From NCBI GenBank assembly GCA_013400975.1, contig WBMZ01006338.1, positions 62,001-126,000 of the forward strand: a stretch of DNA of 64,000 nt. The letters run 5' to 3'. The notes under the pieces were generated by a model. That model saw only the letters and a list, made by a program, of their open reading frames with translations. It searched no databases and was not told the DNA's origin. Each line of letters starts with the position of its first letter. The first letter of the stretch is position 1. Both the position numbers and the translations under genes were made by a program. Origin of the DNA: Atrichornis clamosus. Lineage: Eukaryota; Chordata; Aves; Passeriformes; Menuridae. This document shows positions 38,863-50,700 of the stretch, piece by piece.

Positions 38863-41800
38863 TTAGAAGGAAACATATTTTGGGAGCACAGATACTGTAT
38901 TGCTGAAAACTGTATATAGAGGTTTGTGCCAACTGAATTATCTTTGCTTTAGGTTGCTTTAACTTGAAAGACATTGGAATTATTTTTTGGGGGTTTTTTG
39001 GCTTCTGTGTGACATACTGTAGATAAAATTTGAAGGTGCTTTCATTTTCTGTTTAAAAATACAAAGGTACCAAGTATGAGAGCCCGGTATTATCTTTCTG
39101 CTTTTGCTTGTGACTGCGAGTAAGAGGCAAACATCTCTTGAAGTGGATTTTTGAAACTGCTGAAGAAAAATGCCAGTGAGTTTGATAGTCATATATGATA
39201 AACTTCAGTTCTGTGTAGGCCTCATGCTGTCATATTCCAGACCATTTAGCCTTTTCTGTAGGAATTTACATGCCACAGTGACCTTCTGAGTAGGATGGAT
39301 TTTGCAGGCACTTCATGCAGTACATCCATTTCTTTGCCAGCTAGAAAATGTATTGTGTACTACAGTGCTTGCAGAAGCAAGCAAAAAAGCATTGGATTGA
39401 CATCAAAGGCTAGATCTTTCTGTGCAGAATGCTGGAGATTGTAAGAGTGGTAAAAATCTGGCAAAGGAAATGCATGCTGTTTTTCATTGTAAACCCCTTT
39501 CCCTCCCTCCCTCCTCTCCCTCTTTTTAGGGTGTGTATGTCAAATATGAAATGGTGCCAGTACATTATTTGTGGGAGCAGAAGCTTTTTCTTAGGAGTTC
39601 TTTGCCCATTTGGGGATGATTATTTTCACCCTGGATGGAAAAATATAGCTAGAGAACTAACCGTTTTTTGATTGATAAGTTAGCTGCAGCTTAAATGTAA
39701 AAAAAAAAATGTTGGGTGAGTTTTGAATGTTTACTGCATGAGAAATTTGTATCTTCTTTAAGTAGATGGGTGATTATTTAAGAGCAGTGAGCTTAACACG
39801 AACTCCAGCAAAGACTTACTGGAATCTAGGCAATCAAGGAAGATTCTGTACAGGTTGCACCTATTTTTTAAGTGGTTTATACTTCGGGTTGGTGTTTGCA
39901 GGAAAGAAGACTGATGAGCTCCCAGGAGAAAATAGCTACATAACTTGCATGTGTGGGAAGTGTTATTTTGTCTGCTGCAAAGAAGTATTGAGAAAGGGTC
40001 TGTAGCCACTGGATTTCACTAAATGTTTAGTTTTTAATAGTGGAGTCTGCTTTTGACCTGTTGTTGTCAGACCTGCAGGGCAGTGTCCTGAAGCCTGGAG
40101 CTGCTGCTGGTGACAGAGCAAGGGAACTGGGGTGGCATCACATATCTTCAGTGTGTGACCAGCAGCAGGCCTCCCCATTGCCTATCCTAGCCAGGATGTG
40201 GGTGTCCACAGCCAGGATGTTCGTGCAGAACAAAGCCCCAAGCTTGCTGCTGGTTTCTAAGTCAGCTTTGCTGACGTCAAGTGAGTGGAAGGGCTGATGG
40301 GGTGGGTGGACGGCCCCCAGGGGTGCTGCGGGTGCAACAGTCACTGTGCCTGCAGCTCACCCCACAGAAGCTCAGTGGGTGGTGGGCACCCCCGCTCTCC
40401 TGCTTTGGAGCAAGGAGAAGCAGATTGTCAGGCAGTGGCACCAGCTGCATCTGCTGGCCCTTTACTGGCTGGCTGGTGGCAGGAGACCTCAGTTAGTACC
40501 TCAAGCCAATGGCAGTGTCAGGAGAAGGTCACCTTGCCCTTAGATGTTGCCTTGCACTGGGAGGGACTGTGGTGGTCACACCTGTGGTCAGTATTCTTTT
40601 GGTTTGTGTGACTGCAGTAGGTGCTCACTGACTTTCTTGGTAGGATCTGTTTTCTTGTGGCTACTGTATTTTTTACAGTCTCTTCCTGCAACACTTCTTG
40701 GCTCATAGGGTTTTTAAGGTTTCATTGTTGTGTTACTAACCATTTTTGCAGTTACTTTTAACCAAATATGAAGCAGTAGCAGAGGCTGGCCGTGTGTTTG
40801 TGTGTTCGCTGTTCTATCGGGACACTTCTGAGCTCTTTCATTGACACTCCAGCTGATAGAGGTAAATCGTGCACTTTTTGTGCATACTTCTGTTGTTGCT
40901 TCCATGCCTATTGTGACACATATGTTTTCAGTGATTGCCTGTGAAGACTGAACTGGTAGTTTTACAAGATATGTACAAGCTCTGCGATGAGTTGCAGTGG
41001 GAAGGTATTGCTTTCATGTGGTAGTGAAGCTGTAATGTAGGATGTAAAGGGGAAATCTGGCTGCTTTGCCTCAGGTTGCGCTTATAGAATTAAACTTTGT
41101 AGCACTTTGCTATAGTAGCCTGATAGCTTTGAACATATAAAACTAATTGAAGTAAAGAAGTATTTGGGAAATTGGTGGTGGAATGCTAGACCAGAATAGA
41201 TTCAGATTGGTAATGATAAGTTTGTCAATCCCAAAGGAGAATAAAGCAGAGTAAGTTCTGTACTAATACTGTGTTGCGTGTCACTGACTACTGTACTGGG
41301 GAGATGTCTTTGCAAATGTGTCCACAGCCCTGCTGAAGCATCATATTGGCAAATTATTGATACAGGAGAATAACTCAGTGTTTCCTGCATCCAGTCCAAC
41401 TATGTTTCCAGGCATTTCTGCCTTGTCAGGGTGAACCAGCCAAGCTAGTAAGAGCTTGTTGTCCTATATGCTACAGTTACACCTAGGATGTACTAGAAGT
41501 AATGTTTAAGCATATGTTAACCATCCACATCATCATTTAGATTAGGCCGAGGAGCAAAACCTTGGCTTTCAGGAACGGATTCATGGGGGTATTCAGCCCC
41601 TTCTGTCCACGTGTTTCCCTATTTACTGCTACATTGCTGCAGACACAAATCCAGTGCATCAATAAGTCATTGCCCCCTCATTCCTCTTGTCAAGTAAATG
41701 GGATTCACCAATCGTTTTCCTGAGATGTTGCAGTGGGACAAACAACTTCAGGGGAATGGATAGGTACCCAATGTTCAAGGAATATAATCTTGAATGTGAC

Positions 41801-42632
41801 TTGTACTTGAAAGATACCATTGTAAATGCCTATCAAGTTTATTTGTCTTTCCTTTTCCTTGCTGTACCTCACAAAATGAGTCATACATGGAGAGCAATTC
41901 TGTGGAAATGAGCCAGGTGCCTTTGACCTGCCCTGAGCGTGGTTTCTGCCCAGGGCTTGGAGAGCTGTCCTTATGTGGCTAGCAACATATCAGGATCATT
42001 TTGCTTCTCCTAAAGCTTTGGATAGAACTACTGAAAACACTACCTCAAAACAGTGTATTTCCCTGTACAGAAGTTTTGCAAACAAAAGACTTTTTTGAAT
42101 TAATGTTTGCTCCCCTAGTCTTTTTGCTTCTTGTTTACAGCAGTTACAGTGTCCTATTTCAAATACCCCATGCTAGTGGGACTGAAAACTCACTGAGATT
42201 TCAGGGTATTACTGTGATCAGAGCAATCCTGGTATTTAGTGAATAGACTGAAAATATGTCTCTAGACCTAAAGCAATTTTGCAAACAGTTGATAGGAGTA
42301 GCATAGCTTTGCCTGCTTCTCCAAGAAGTATAGTGTGTTTCTGTTTCCTGCCTTGGATTGGTTAAGTTTCACATGCAAAAGTATCCTAAGAGGTTCAGGG
42401 GGAGCTGTGTAAGCTGATGACAACCTGATGACAGGAGGGAGTGACATGATTATGGAACACATAAATGCCTTAAAACTAATATGCCTGAGCAAACACTAAT
42501 GCCATGATACTGCATATTTCCATCCTCAACATCTCCTCCACAAAGCTTCTTACAAACAGAAATCAGTTGCCCAGATTTTAATGACAAAGTTCTGTTTGAG
42601 AGACTTGTTTACAGCTTTTTCTGTTCTTCTTT

Positions 42633-43201
42633 CTAAATTGTTCGTAATATGCTATGAAGGCTCTGTGAAGGAACGCCTGGTATCATTTTTGTGGGAAAGC
42701 AGTTACTTTTTCCTTCAAAAGAGTGGCACAAAACTGCAGGAGTGGCTTTGGCAATAAAGCCGCAGCCTGCTGCTTCATGCTTCATCATTGCCAGGGATGT
42801 GAAAAAGGAGGGGGAGAAAATACTGATTTTCCTTGGAACTCCCAAAATAAGGTGACATTTCTTGGTTGGTAGCAAAGTCAAATGTGAAGCTGCTGTGCAT
42901 CTGCCTCCTTCAATTGTGCCAGAAGTCACTCCATGATCTGTATATCCCCCAACTGTTCCTCTTGTGGTTTGGTTAACTTTCTCCCCAAGACCCTGTAAGT
43001 GGGATCCCCGGCTTGTATAAGCTGTTTCTTCACTAGAGGGGGATACCAGTATAACTGCAGAGGGAAACTCTGAGGATTTGATAAGTTATAGTGTTTTACT
43101 CTTCCTTCTGGCCTGACAGTGTTGCCTGTTGGGTTATGTGGAGTGTCCTTGGAAGAAGGCTGCTGCAGAACTAAAGGCAGCAGCTGACAAGTAGTAGGCA
43201 T
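42633..43201 (-). pseudogene. possible decayed coding stretch in two overlapping frames
   Basis: Two minus-strand frames (43,201-42,926 and 42,929-42,633) abut and overlap by four bases, so about 570 bp can be read with a single frame change. The first has a protein-like composition (for example VKKQLIQAGDPTYRVLGRKL). The second contains KISIFSPSFF and AVLCHSFEGKSN, loosely reminiscent of a globular domain strand pattern, but I cannot assign a family. A CR1 starts 56 bp to the right. It may be a retrocopy fragment or chance; a protein-level search is needed to tell. Confidence 0.15.
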
Positions 43202-43256
43202 TCAGTTTCTCCAAAACACTGTTAGTTCTCCCAGCATGCCGTGGTGCATTTTTATA

Positions 43257-43465
43257 TAGAATCATAGAATGGTTTGGGTTGGAAAGACCTTAGTGGTCAT
43301 CTAGGTCCCAACCCCCTGCCACAGATAGGAACACCTTCCACTGGACCAGGTTGTTCAAAGCACCATGCGGCATAACCTTGAACAGTTCAAGGGATGAGGC
43401 ATCCACAGCTTCTCTGGGCAAGGTGTGGCAGTGCCTCACCACCCTCACAGTAAAGAATTTATCTA
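43257..43465 (-). mobile_element. CR1 LINE 3' end (outer element, left part)
   Basis: The left edge, TAGAATCATAGAATGG, is the inverted CR1 terminal repeat. It is followed by TTTGGGTTGGAAAGACCTTA, CCCAACCCCCTGCCACAGAT and CCTCACCACCCTCACAGTAA. The match runs to AAGAATTTATCTA at 43,465, where the sequence switches to a different CR1 subfamily; the continuation of this element reappears at 44,066. Confidence 0.9.
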
Positions 43466-44065
43466 AACACCTCTTAAACTCTCAGACCCGGTGCTGTGAC
43501 CACTTCCCTGGGGAGCCTGTTCAAGTGCCCAACCACTATGTGGGGAAAGAACCTTTTCCTGATATCCAACCTAAACCTCCCCTGACACAATTTCAGGCCA
43601 TTCCCTCAGGCCCTGTCACTGGTCACCACAGAGAAGAGAGCAGTGACTGCCTCACCACTTCCCCTCGTGAGGAAGTTGTAGACTGCAATGAGGTCTACCC
43701 TCAGTCTCCCCTTCTCCAGCCTGAATAGACCAAGTGACCTCAGCCATTCCTCATATAGCTTCCCCTCAAGGTCCTTCACCATCCTCATATGGTTGGTGAT
43801 TCCCCAGCCCTCTAATTTGTCCAGGTCTCTCTGCAGGGCTGCCCTGCCTTCAAGGAGTCAACAGCTACTCCCAGTTTTGTATCATCTGTGAACTTACTTA
43901 GCATCCCTTCCAGTCCTGTGTTGAAGCAATTTACGAAGATGTTGAAGAGCACAGGGCCAAGGATAGAGCCCTGCAAAGCCCCACCAGTGACAGGTCTCCA
44001 GGCTGATGTCACTCCATTCACTAAACCCTTTGTGCCTGACCCACAAGCCAGTTGCTCACCCATTC
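43466..44065 (-). mobile_element. second CR1 LINE nested in the first, with RT remnant
   Basis: Antisense blocks ACCACTTCCCTGGGGAGCCT, CCTAAACCTCCCCTGACACA and CAGCCTGAATAGACCAAGTG belong to another CR1 subfamily. At 43,812-44,063 the minus strand encodes the reverse transcriptase palm segment, with [16 protein letters not shown] and FTDDTKLG, the latter containing the two catalytic aspartates of the (F/Y)xDD box. An internal deletion joins the 3' UTR-side part to the RT part at about 43,785-43,800. The element lacks its own 3' terminal repeat, unusual for a CR1 insertion. Confidence 0.85.
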
Positions 44066-44150
44066 ATCTAGTCTAAATCTATCCTCTTTTTGGGTCAATT
44101 ACTCCCTGTCCTATCGCTACTATCCTTATAAAAAGTCACTTTCCAGTGAT
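44066..44150 (-). mobile_element. CR1 LINE (outer element, right part)
   Basis: The sequence ATCTAGTCTAAATCTATCCT and then CCCTGTCCTATCGCTACTAT and CTTATAAAAAGTCACTTTCC continue the first CR1 (43,257-43,465) where it broke off. The flanks of the nested element share ATCTA (43,461-43,465 and 44,066-44,070), compatible with a short target duplication. The outer element ends near 44,150. Confidence 0.75.
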
Positions 44151-45106
44151 GGTGTGAAATCTTCCAAGAGTGGAGTAGAGGCGGGTACACGGTCCACTGA
44201 CCTAAGAGAGTCTGCTCATTAGTGGGAGACTGAAAAATCAGACCCAGCATGCCTAAGTGGGCTGTGTCAGGGATGAGAGTAGCTGTGCATCGGCCTCAAG
44301 CTTTGGTGTCATAGACACAGCTGGTGTGTGCAATTGTGGGATGCCTAAAAAATCTGGTTTGTGGGTGGATTTCAGTACGTTCTCCTTTTGTGGCCTGGAT
44401 CCCTTGAACTTCTTGGTTTATTTGTGTGGTCACAAAAAAAGAGTCTTAGTGGTTCCCAAGTAATGCTTTATGGCTTATGCTTTTGTTACAAACTGTCTGA
44501 AGGAGGCTTTGAAGTGTGTATGTGTTTAATGTTTGTACCCATGCTAATGTGCACCAAGTTCCAACGGAAGAGCTGGAGGCAAACTACTATTTAGTTTTTA
44601 TTTTCCTTTTTCTTTAAAAATAATCCATTGCTATTCAGTTGCACTTTTGTCCAATAGAATTGTTTTTTCTCCTTTCTGTTTAAAGTAGATGCAAAAGGAG
44701 TGTATCTAAAAAGTGGTGGCACACACTAGTGTTTGAACACTAACCTTTCTGTCATTGTATGTGTTAGAAGATAGGGGTTTTTTGGTTTTGTTCTGTTTTT
44801 ACATCAACTCCTCCATTCTGCTGATTGTCCTTTTGTTTTCCACTTGAATTGGCAGCATCTCCCAAACATTCTAATTGAAATATTTGTTGTTTCTGTTGGG
44901 CATTGTATATATTGAGGACTAGTCAGAAAAGTTGAATAATCACTGAAGTATGGTGTGAACTTACAACAGCCTTTTTAATTCATGTGACCTCTTGTATGCA
45001 CAAAGAGCTTGTCTGCTAAACACAACTCAGAGTTAATCCAAGTCAATTCTTAAAGTGAATTAGTCAAGCTGTGAGCTAATCCTCTGTATTTACCTGCTTG
45101 TTCAGA

Positions 45107-45120
45107 TAGGCGGCCGCCTA
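45107..45120. repeat. 14-bp perfect palindrome with NotI site
   Basis: TAGGCGGCCGCCTA is a perfect palindrome with two CpG, isolated in A/T-rich intron sequence where CpG is otherwise scarce. Confidence 0.9.
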
Positions 45121-46634
45121 AGTTTCTTTAAACTTCTCTTGATAATTGAAAGGGGAAGGGTTGGAGGGGAAGGTGATGAAGTCTTGGTGTTTTCTTTATC
45201 TCTCCTTTCAGGGCATATTTCAAAACCACTTTGCATTTATAAATCTTGAATTCATGGAATGATCAGCATGAGCTACCCGAGGCCAAAACGCAGCACTCTG
45301 CTGCAGTTCTCTACTAAGCGTCCCTGACAGCTGCTGCTGCTCCCAGGATATTTTGTGGAGTGTGTTACTTCCTCATCGTCCATAAAAGCTGTTCCACAAC
45401 AAATCCAACTGGTTAAGTTGGCATAGACAGTGCGGAGTATGGTGCAGGCTGTGAGAATGAGGAAGCCTTGTCGGCCTCTGCCAAGAAACTAGTAACCAGC
45501 CTTGATTTTACAACATGCATTCACAAATTCTGGGTGCATTGTTCTGAGCACACAGGAGACCTGCATGATGGGCGGGAAGTAATTCCCTTTCATTTGTCAG
45601 CATTAGGAATTTTGTTGTCTTGAGCTACTGCTTTTTATTCCCTCTCCATCTTGACAAGATCAAAGATCTTATTTCTGGGTCACTGCTGTCAATCAGATAA
45701 GTTTGTTTGTGGCCTTGGGATAGAGCAGTGATATGAGAGTAGGGAATTTAAATCCTGTCATTATGATAATTCTTTTTTATTGTTAATTTTAAGTTCTTTT
45801 AAACTTCATTGAGGTTAACTATGCAAAATACAGCAATGCAGAAATTGTCTAGAGAACAGTCAATTGAACAGATGCAGATTTTGCATAAATATTTCTGAAG
45901 GAGCATGACTGTTATTCCTGGTTTGAGGGGTTGATAAACAGTTCTTGTGTCTGCATTGGTGCTGGCCTGAACTATGTTAAGCTATTGCCTTGCAGTCTTT
46001 GATGTATTTTCAGGGTAGGGGGCAATGGTCAGCACATTTCTATTTCAGATAAACTGAATTAAACCCCTGTTTGTGCATCATTGGTCATGGTGCATGTAGA
46101 TCTATATCAGGGTGGTACATTTGTAATTTGGGATTTGGGGTTTGGCATGCTGAATTGTGAACTTCCTTGGCTTCAGCGTTTCCAGATTATTGTGTTTTGT
46201 ATTTTATTCTGCCTGAAGATTGAGCATCTGTTTTGTGGATATGGGGCAAAAAGGAAGTATTTGCTCTAAGGCTGGCCCCCCTCAAAGCTGCTTAGAGAAT
46301 TGTGACATTTTGTTATCATCCAGATGGTTTTTTTTATCTAGCAAAAACATATAGCCTGAATGTTTAAATAGAAACTTGTTTCAGAAGAATGCCAGCATAC
46401 TTCTACTTTTCTGAGTTTTAAACAAAAGGTGGAGTTGACAAATGAAGTCTCTATTCCTGATCCATGAAAGTGTTGAATTGTATCACTTTATATTTCTTCT
46501 TGGAAACAAGTATTAAAAGTCTGCTTGTAAGTTTTGCAAAGGTAAGTTCTTGTTGCTTTTTCTGCTGAGGAGTGAGAGCTGGAGAGAAGCATCCTGATTT
46601 CTTATGTGGTGATTTATACCTTGATTGAATCATT

Positions 46635-47575
46635 ATCATAGAATGGCCTGTGTTGGAAGGGACCTTAAAGGTCATCTAGTTCCAGGCCCCCTGCCATCGA
46701 CAGGTGGCACCTTTCCCTAGATGAGGTTGCTCAGAGCCCCATCCAACCTGACCTTAACAACTCCCAGGGATGGGGCATCCACAACTTCCCTGGGCAACCT
46801 GCTCCAGTGTCTTACCATGCTCACAGTAAAGAGTTTCTTCCTAATGTATAATCTAAACCTACTCTCTTTCAGTTTGAATACATTCCCCCTCCTCTGTAAT
46901 TCCCTCTCTATGTTTCTTGCAGGCTCCCTTCAGGTACTGGAAGGCCACAATTAGGTCACCCCGAAGCCTTCTCTTTTCCAGGCTGAACAATCCCAATTCT
47001 CTCAGGATTTTCTCATAGGAGAGGTGTTCCATTCCTCTGATCATCTTGATGGCTCTACTCTGGACTTGGTCCAACAGGTCCATGTCCTTCCTGTGCAGGG
47101 ACCCCAGCGCTGGATGCAGTGTTCCAGGTGGGGGTCTCACCAGAGCAGAGCAGAGCAGAGGGGCAGAATCCCCTCCCTCTCCCTGCTGGCCACGCTGCTC
47201 TGGATGCAGCCCAGGACACGTTTGCCTTTCTGGGCTGTGGGTGCACATGGCTGGGTCATGTCCAGCCTCTCACCCACCAGCACCCCCAAGTCCTTCTCAC
47301 AGGGCTGCTCTCCAGCTGTTCATCCCCAGCCTGTGTTGATACCAGGGGGTGCCCTGACCCAGGTGCAGCACCTTGCACTTGCTCTTGTTAAACAACACGG
47401 GATTCCCATGGGCACACTTCTCCAGTTTGTCTGGGTTCCTCTGGATGGCAGCCTGTCCTTCAGGCGTGTCAATAGCACCACTCAGCTTGGTGTCATCTGC
47501 AAATTTGCCGATAGTGCACTCAATCCGTGTTTCTATGCCATTAATGAAGTTGATACAAAAGTCTTTGCCCACTGT
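46635..47575 (-). mobile_element. CR1 LINE, about 940 bp, minus strand
   Basis: The left edge ATCATAGAATGG is the inverted 3' terminal repeat, followed by GTTGGAAGGGACCTTAAAGG, the AGGCTGAACAATCCC block, CAGGTCCATGTCCTTCCTGT and ACCAGGGGGTGCCCTGACCC. At the right the minus strand encodes the reverse transcriptase segment around the active site, FADDTKLSGAID (about 47,480-47,515), so the copy reaches into ORF2 before 5' truncation at about 47,575. Reading frames of up to 187 codons on the opposite strand here are shadows. This is the longest and one of the best preserved CR1 pieces in the window, but it has stops and cannot be active. Confidence 0.93.
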
Positions 47576-47771
47576 TATCTTCTTTAATTATACTGATTAG
47601 TAGGCAAAATTATCATGGGAACGTGCTGAGAGTCAAATTCTGTCCTCTACCACTGTGAGGCAGTGCCCTGTCTTGGCTCAGTGTTGTGAGAAATGCTTCT
47701 TGCAGTTCCAGTGTTTGGAATAATTTTAATGAGTAGCTCCTTGCTCTTTCTCTCTCTTTTTTTCCTTTTTC

Positions 47772-47787
47772 TTTTTTTTTTTTTTTT
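47772..47787. repeat. poly(T) tract (16 T)
   Basis: A run of 16 T preceded by a TC-rich stretch (about 47,745-47,771). No retrocopy body on the minus strand was recognised beside it. Confidence 0.8.
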
Positions 47788-50700
47788 GTAATGGAAGAGG
47801 ACAAAAGCATGCCCCATACTTGCTTCCTTATACACACATGCACACATGATGCTGGCAACAATTGATAGTGCACCTTAAATTATGAGCTAGCCATAGCGAC
47901 TTTGAACTTTTTTGCCTCCTAGTTAACTACTTCAAATTTCATGTCTGTCAGTAGGAATAAACAATTTTAAAAGAGTTTCAGAAACTGTTTTGAAATTATT
48001 TCTGTTAGAAGTATTTGGTCCTATAGAAGTCAGTGTGATGAAAGTGTATATTTTGAAAACATAGTCATATGACAGCAGCTTCATTGTGATTGTGCTGTGA
48101 GAGACCATCCACGTTGTAGTAACTTGTTTACATAAGCCTGAGCAGTTTGGCATTATTTTCCAGCAGTTGGTGTCTAGCTGCATTTTTCCTCTTTATTTTC
48201 TGGTGATTCTTTCTTGAAGTTTACAGCAGTGAGATAATGTTGAAATTAGATGATTGCATGAATTATTACTCTGGAGTCTTCCCAGTTCATGTTGCTTTTG
48301 CTTAAAGCAGGGAAATTAAAAATTCACTTTCAGGGATATCTTCTTGTTCTGGTACTCGCCAACTTAAAAAACACAGAGGAGCTGCTGCTGCAGTTGTTTC
48401 GGGAAAATGGTGCTGTGGTTAGCGGGGATGTTTTAAGGCAATTTTTCTGTGTCTGTATGTTTGGTTTGGTTATTTTATGCTGACCTGATGGCTGTGTTGA
48501 AGAAGCTCCTAATACATCCAAAGACACGTGCACCTACCAGCCAGCATGCCTCGCATTAAGGCAGATGCTCACTCTTTCCCCCAGAGAGAGTGGGAAGAGG
48601 TTCTTCAGCCTTAATGAGTGGCAAAGGAATGATCGTCTCTAAGCAATTCTTAACCAGCAAGCTTTAATGGAAGTCATTAGGAGAAGCTACGTTCCTGGTA
48701 GATAATGACTGAAATAAGTCTAGAGGTGCTGGATAGTAACGGGAAGGAAACCTGATGAGTTGACTTTAAAGGGCAACTGCAAGAAAATGAGAAAACTGAG
48801 GAAGCCATGCAGAATTTTTTTGAGTTTTCAGACAAAGCTCAGAAAAAGCTTTTCAGAGAAGTAGAAGGCTTCAAGAGAAGATGAGGTATCACTCTGAATT
48901 TAAAAAAACAGCAAGAAAATGCTCCCCAAGAGATGGGTGTGGAATAGATACAATATGGAAATAATCAGGAAAGGAGGTTTAGCAAATGAGAGAATTGCAC
49001 TGGATGATGCAAACTGACCTAGGTCAGGGAAGTATGGAAAGGATTCTGAAAAACGACAATTACATGTAATAAATAGAAGTTTTGTCTGACTGCAAGTAAG
49101 ATTTCAAGTGCCTCAGTGTGTAGCAGAGGAAAAGGTATCCTGTGTTTAGCAAGGGAAAGGAGTATGATTCAATTGTGGAGAGCACAGTCATGGCACTTTA
49201 GCAAAAAAAATTAAGATATTAATAGAAAACTAGGAGTGTGTATTTTTTTTTCTTTATTTTTATAAATTTCATTTCATCAGTATGCAGAGAAACCTGGTGT
49301 GGTGCTGCATCCCTTGTGGATTAGCCTCCTGCTGATGTGAGTCCAGTTGGTATCATAATTGACATGACTTAGAGTGAATGTGTTCATGATTTCACATGTT
49401 ACAATGCCAAATACTATGGGTTTGTCCTTTCAAAACATATTTTCTGTCACTTAAGAAAATGTGACATTTTCTTCTCCCTGCGAAAGAAACAAAACAACAA
49501 AATACACGACTCCAAGACAAAAACAATTCCCGAAAGAATGAACAGCTTGTAATTTTGGCAATAATCTACTCACTGAAGATTGGCTTAACATCCTTTCTGG
49601 GGGAGAATATCAGAGCAGGTAAAAGAGAAATTTCAGCAAAGAAAGGCAGGCTTGCATAGGTCTCTTGAACTGTCTGCCCTTTGGTGGAACCCAGTGCATG
49701 ACTGTGGTCAGTCTGCTTTTGTCACCATCAGAAGGGGTATGAGGCATGGTGGCAGGCAAATTAGAGCGGTGTATGGAAAAGATTTCCCTGCAAGATAAAG
49801 GCTTGAGGATGTCATGCTATCTACTGGTTTGTTTGGTTATTTTCATTGAAAATCTGTGAAGAGAGATTTTGTCCTTTTGTACATTCAGATTGATTTTCTG
49901 CTTTTATATGGGTGGGATCTCTGACCTTGCCCTGGTGGGATGACAGGGGAAATATCTCTGCTGACCCATGTGTTCTTTGTGACAGAAGATGATTTCTCTG
50001 AGGGAGTGCAACTGCATGGGGATTTTATTTTATTGCTGTAAATTAGTTCAGTGCATGGTAAATGATTAAAGTGATGGGTTATCTCCCTAATCTTACAATA
50101 GGGAAAGAGGACAGTTTCACACAACACTGCCTGTGCACAGTTCATGAAATTATTTAGCTTAGTTAAGGAGGCTCCATCTGAGGCATCTTTGCTGAACTTG
50201 CAGGCTATATTCTGTCATGGGAAGCTTTAGCAGCAGTCTTGCAGTACTCGTATTATTAATTATTGAGGCCAGAACAATGATCTTTCCCAGATTAGCCACA
50301 GAGCTCCTATTCAAAAAGGTTTGACTGATGTAATTTTTTTTTCTTTTTTTTGAAGCACAGGCTGCACTGTGAATGCAAATTAGATAGATTTGAGGTCCTC
50401 TGTTGACCATTGTGTTGTGGAAGAGTCCTACTGAATGCAAGGGCAGTTTTAAAATTTATATAGAAATAAATTCCTTTCTAGCCTTGGATCACTGCTGAAA
50501 TCTTCATCTTTTTTCCTTACATAAGAAGGGCTAACAGCTGTATTGTGCGCCTGACAGTGAAGACTGAGACAGTGGAAACTGTAAGTCTCTTTTAGCCTCA
50601 GGAAGTTGCAGACTTCTCTGGAGCAGCTTTTAGAAACTCTTTGAGGTGTACAGGTATGAGTTGATGGAAGGCAGAAGCAAGACAAAAAGGAAGGTAGGAA

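Noticed and set aside
43351..43728. 125-codon plus-strand ORF
   Set aside because: Antisense reading of CR1 3' UTR sequence.
47024..47587. 187-codon plus-strand ORF and neighbouring frames
   Set aside because: It lies entirely antisense in the CR1 at 46,635-47,575; similar frames recur over the CR1 at 11.4 kb.
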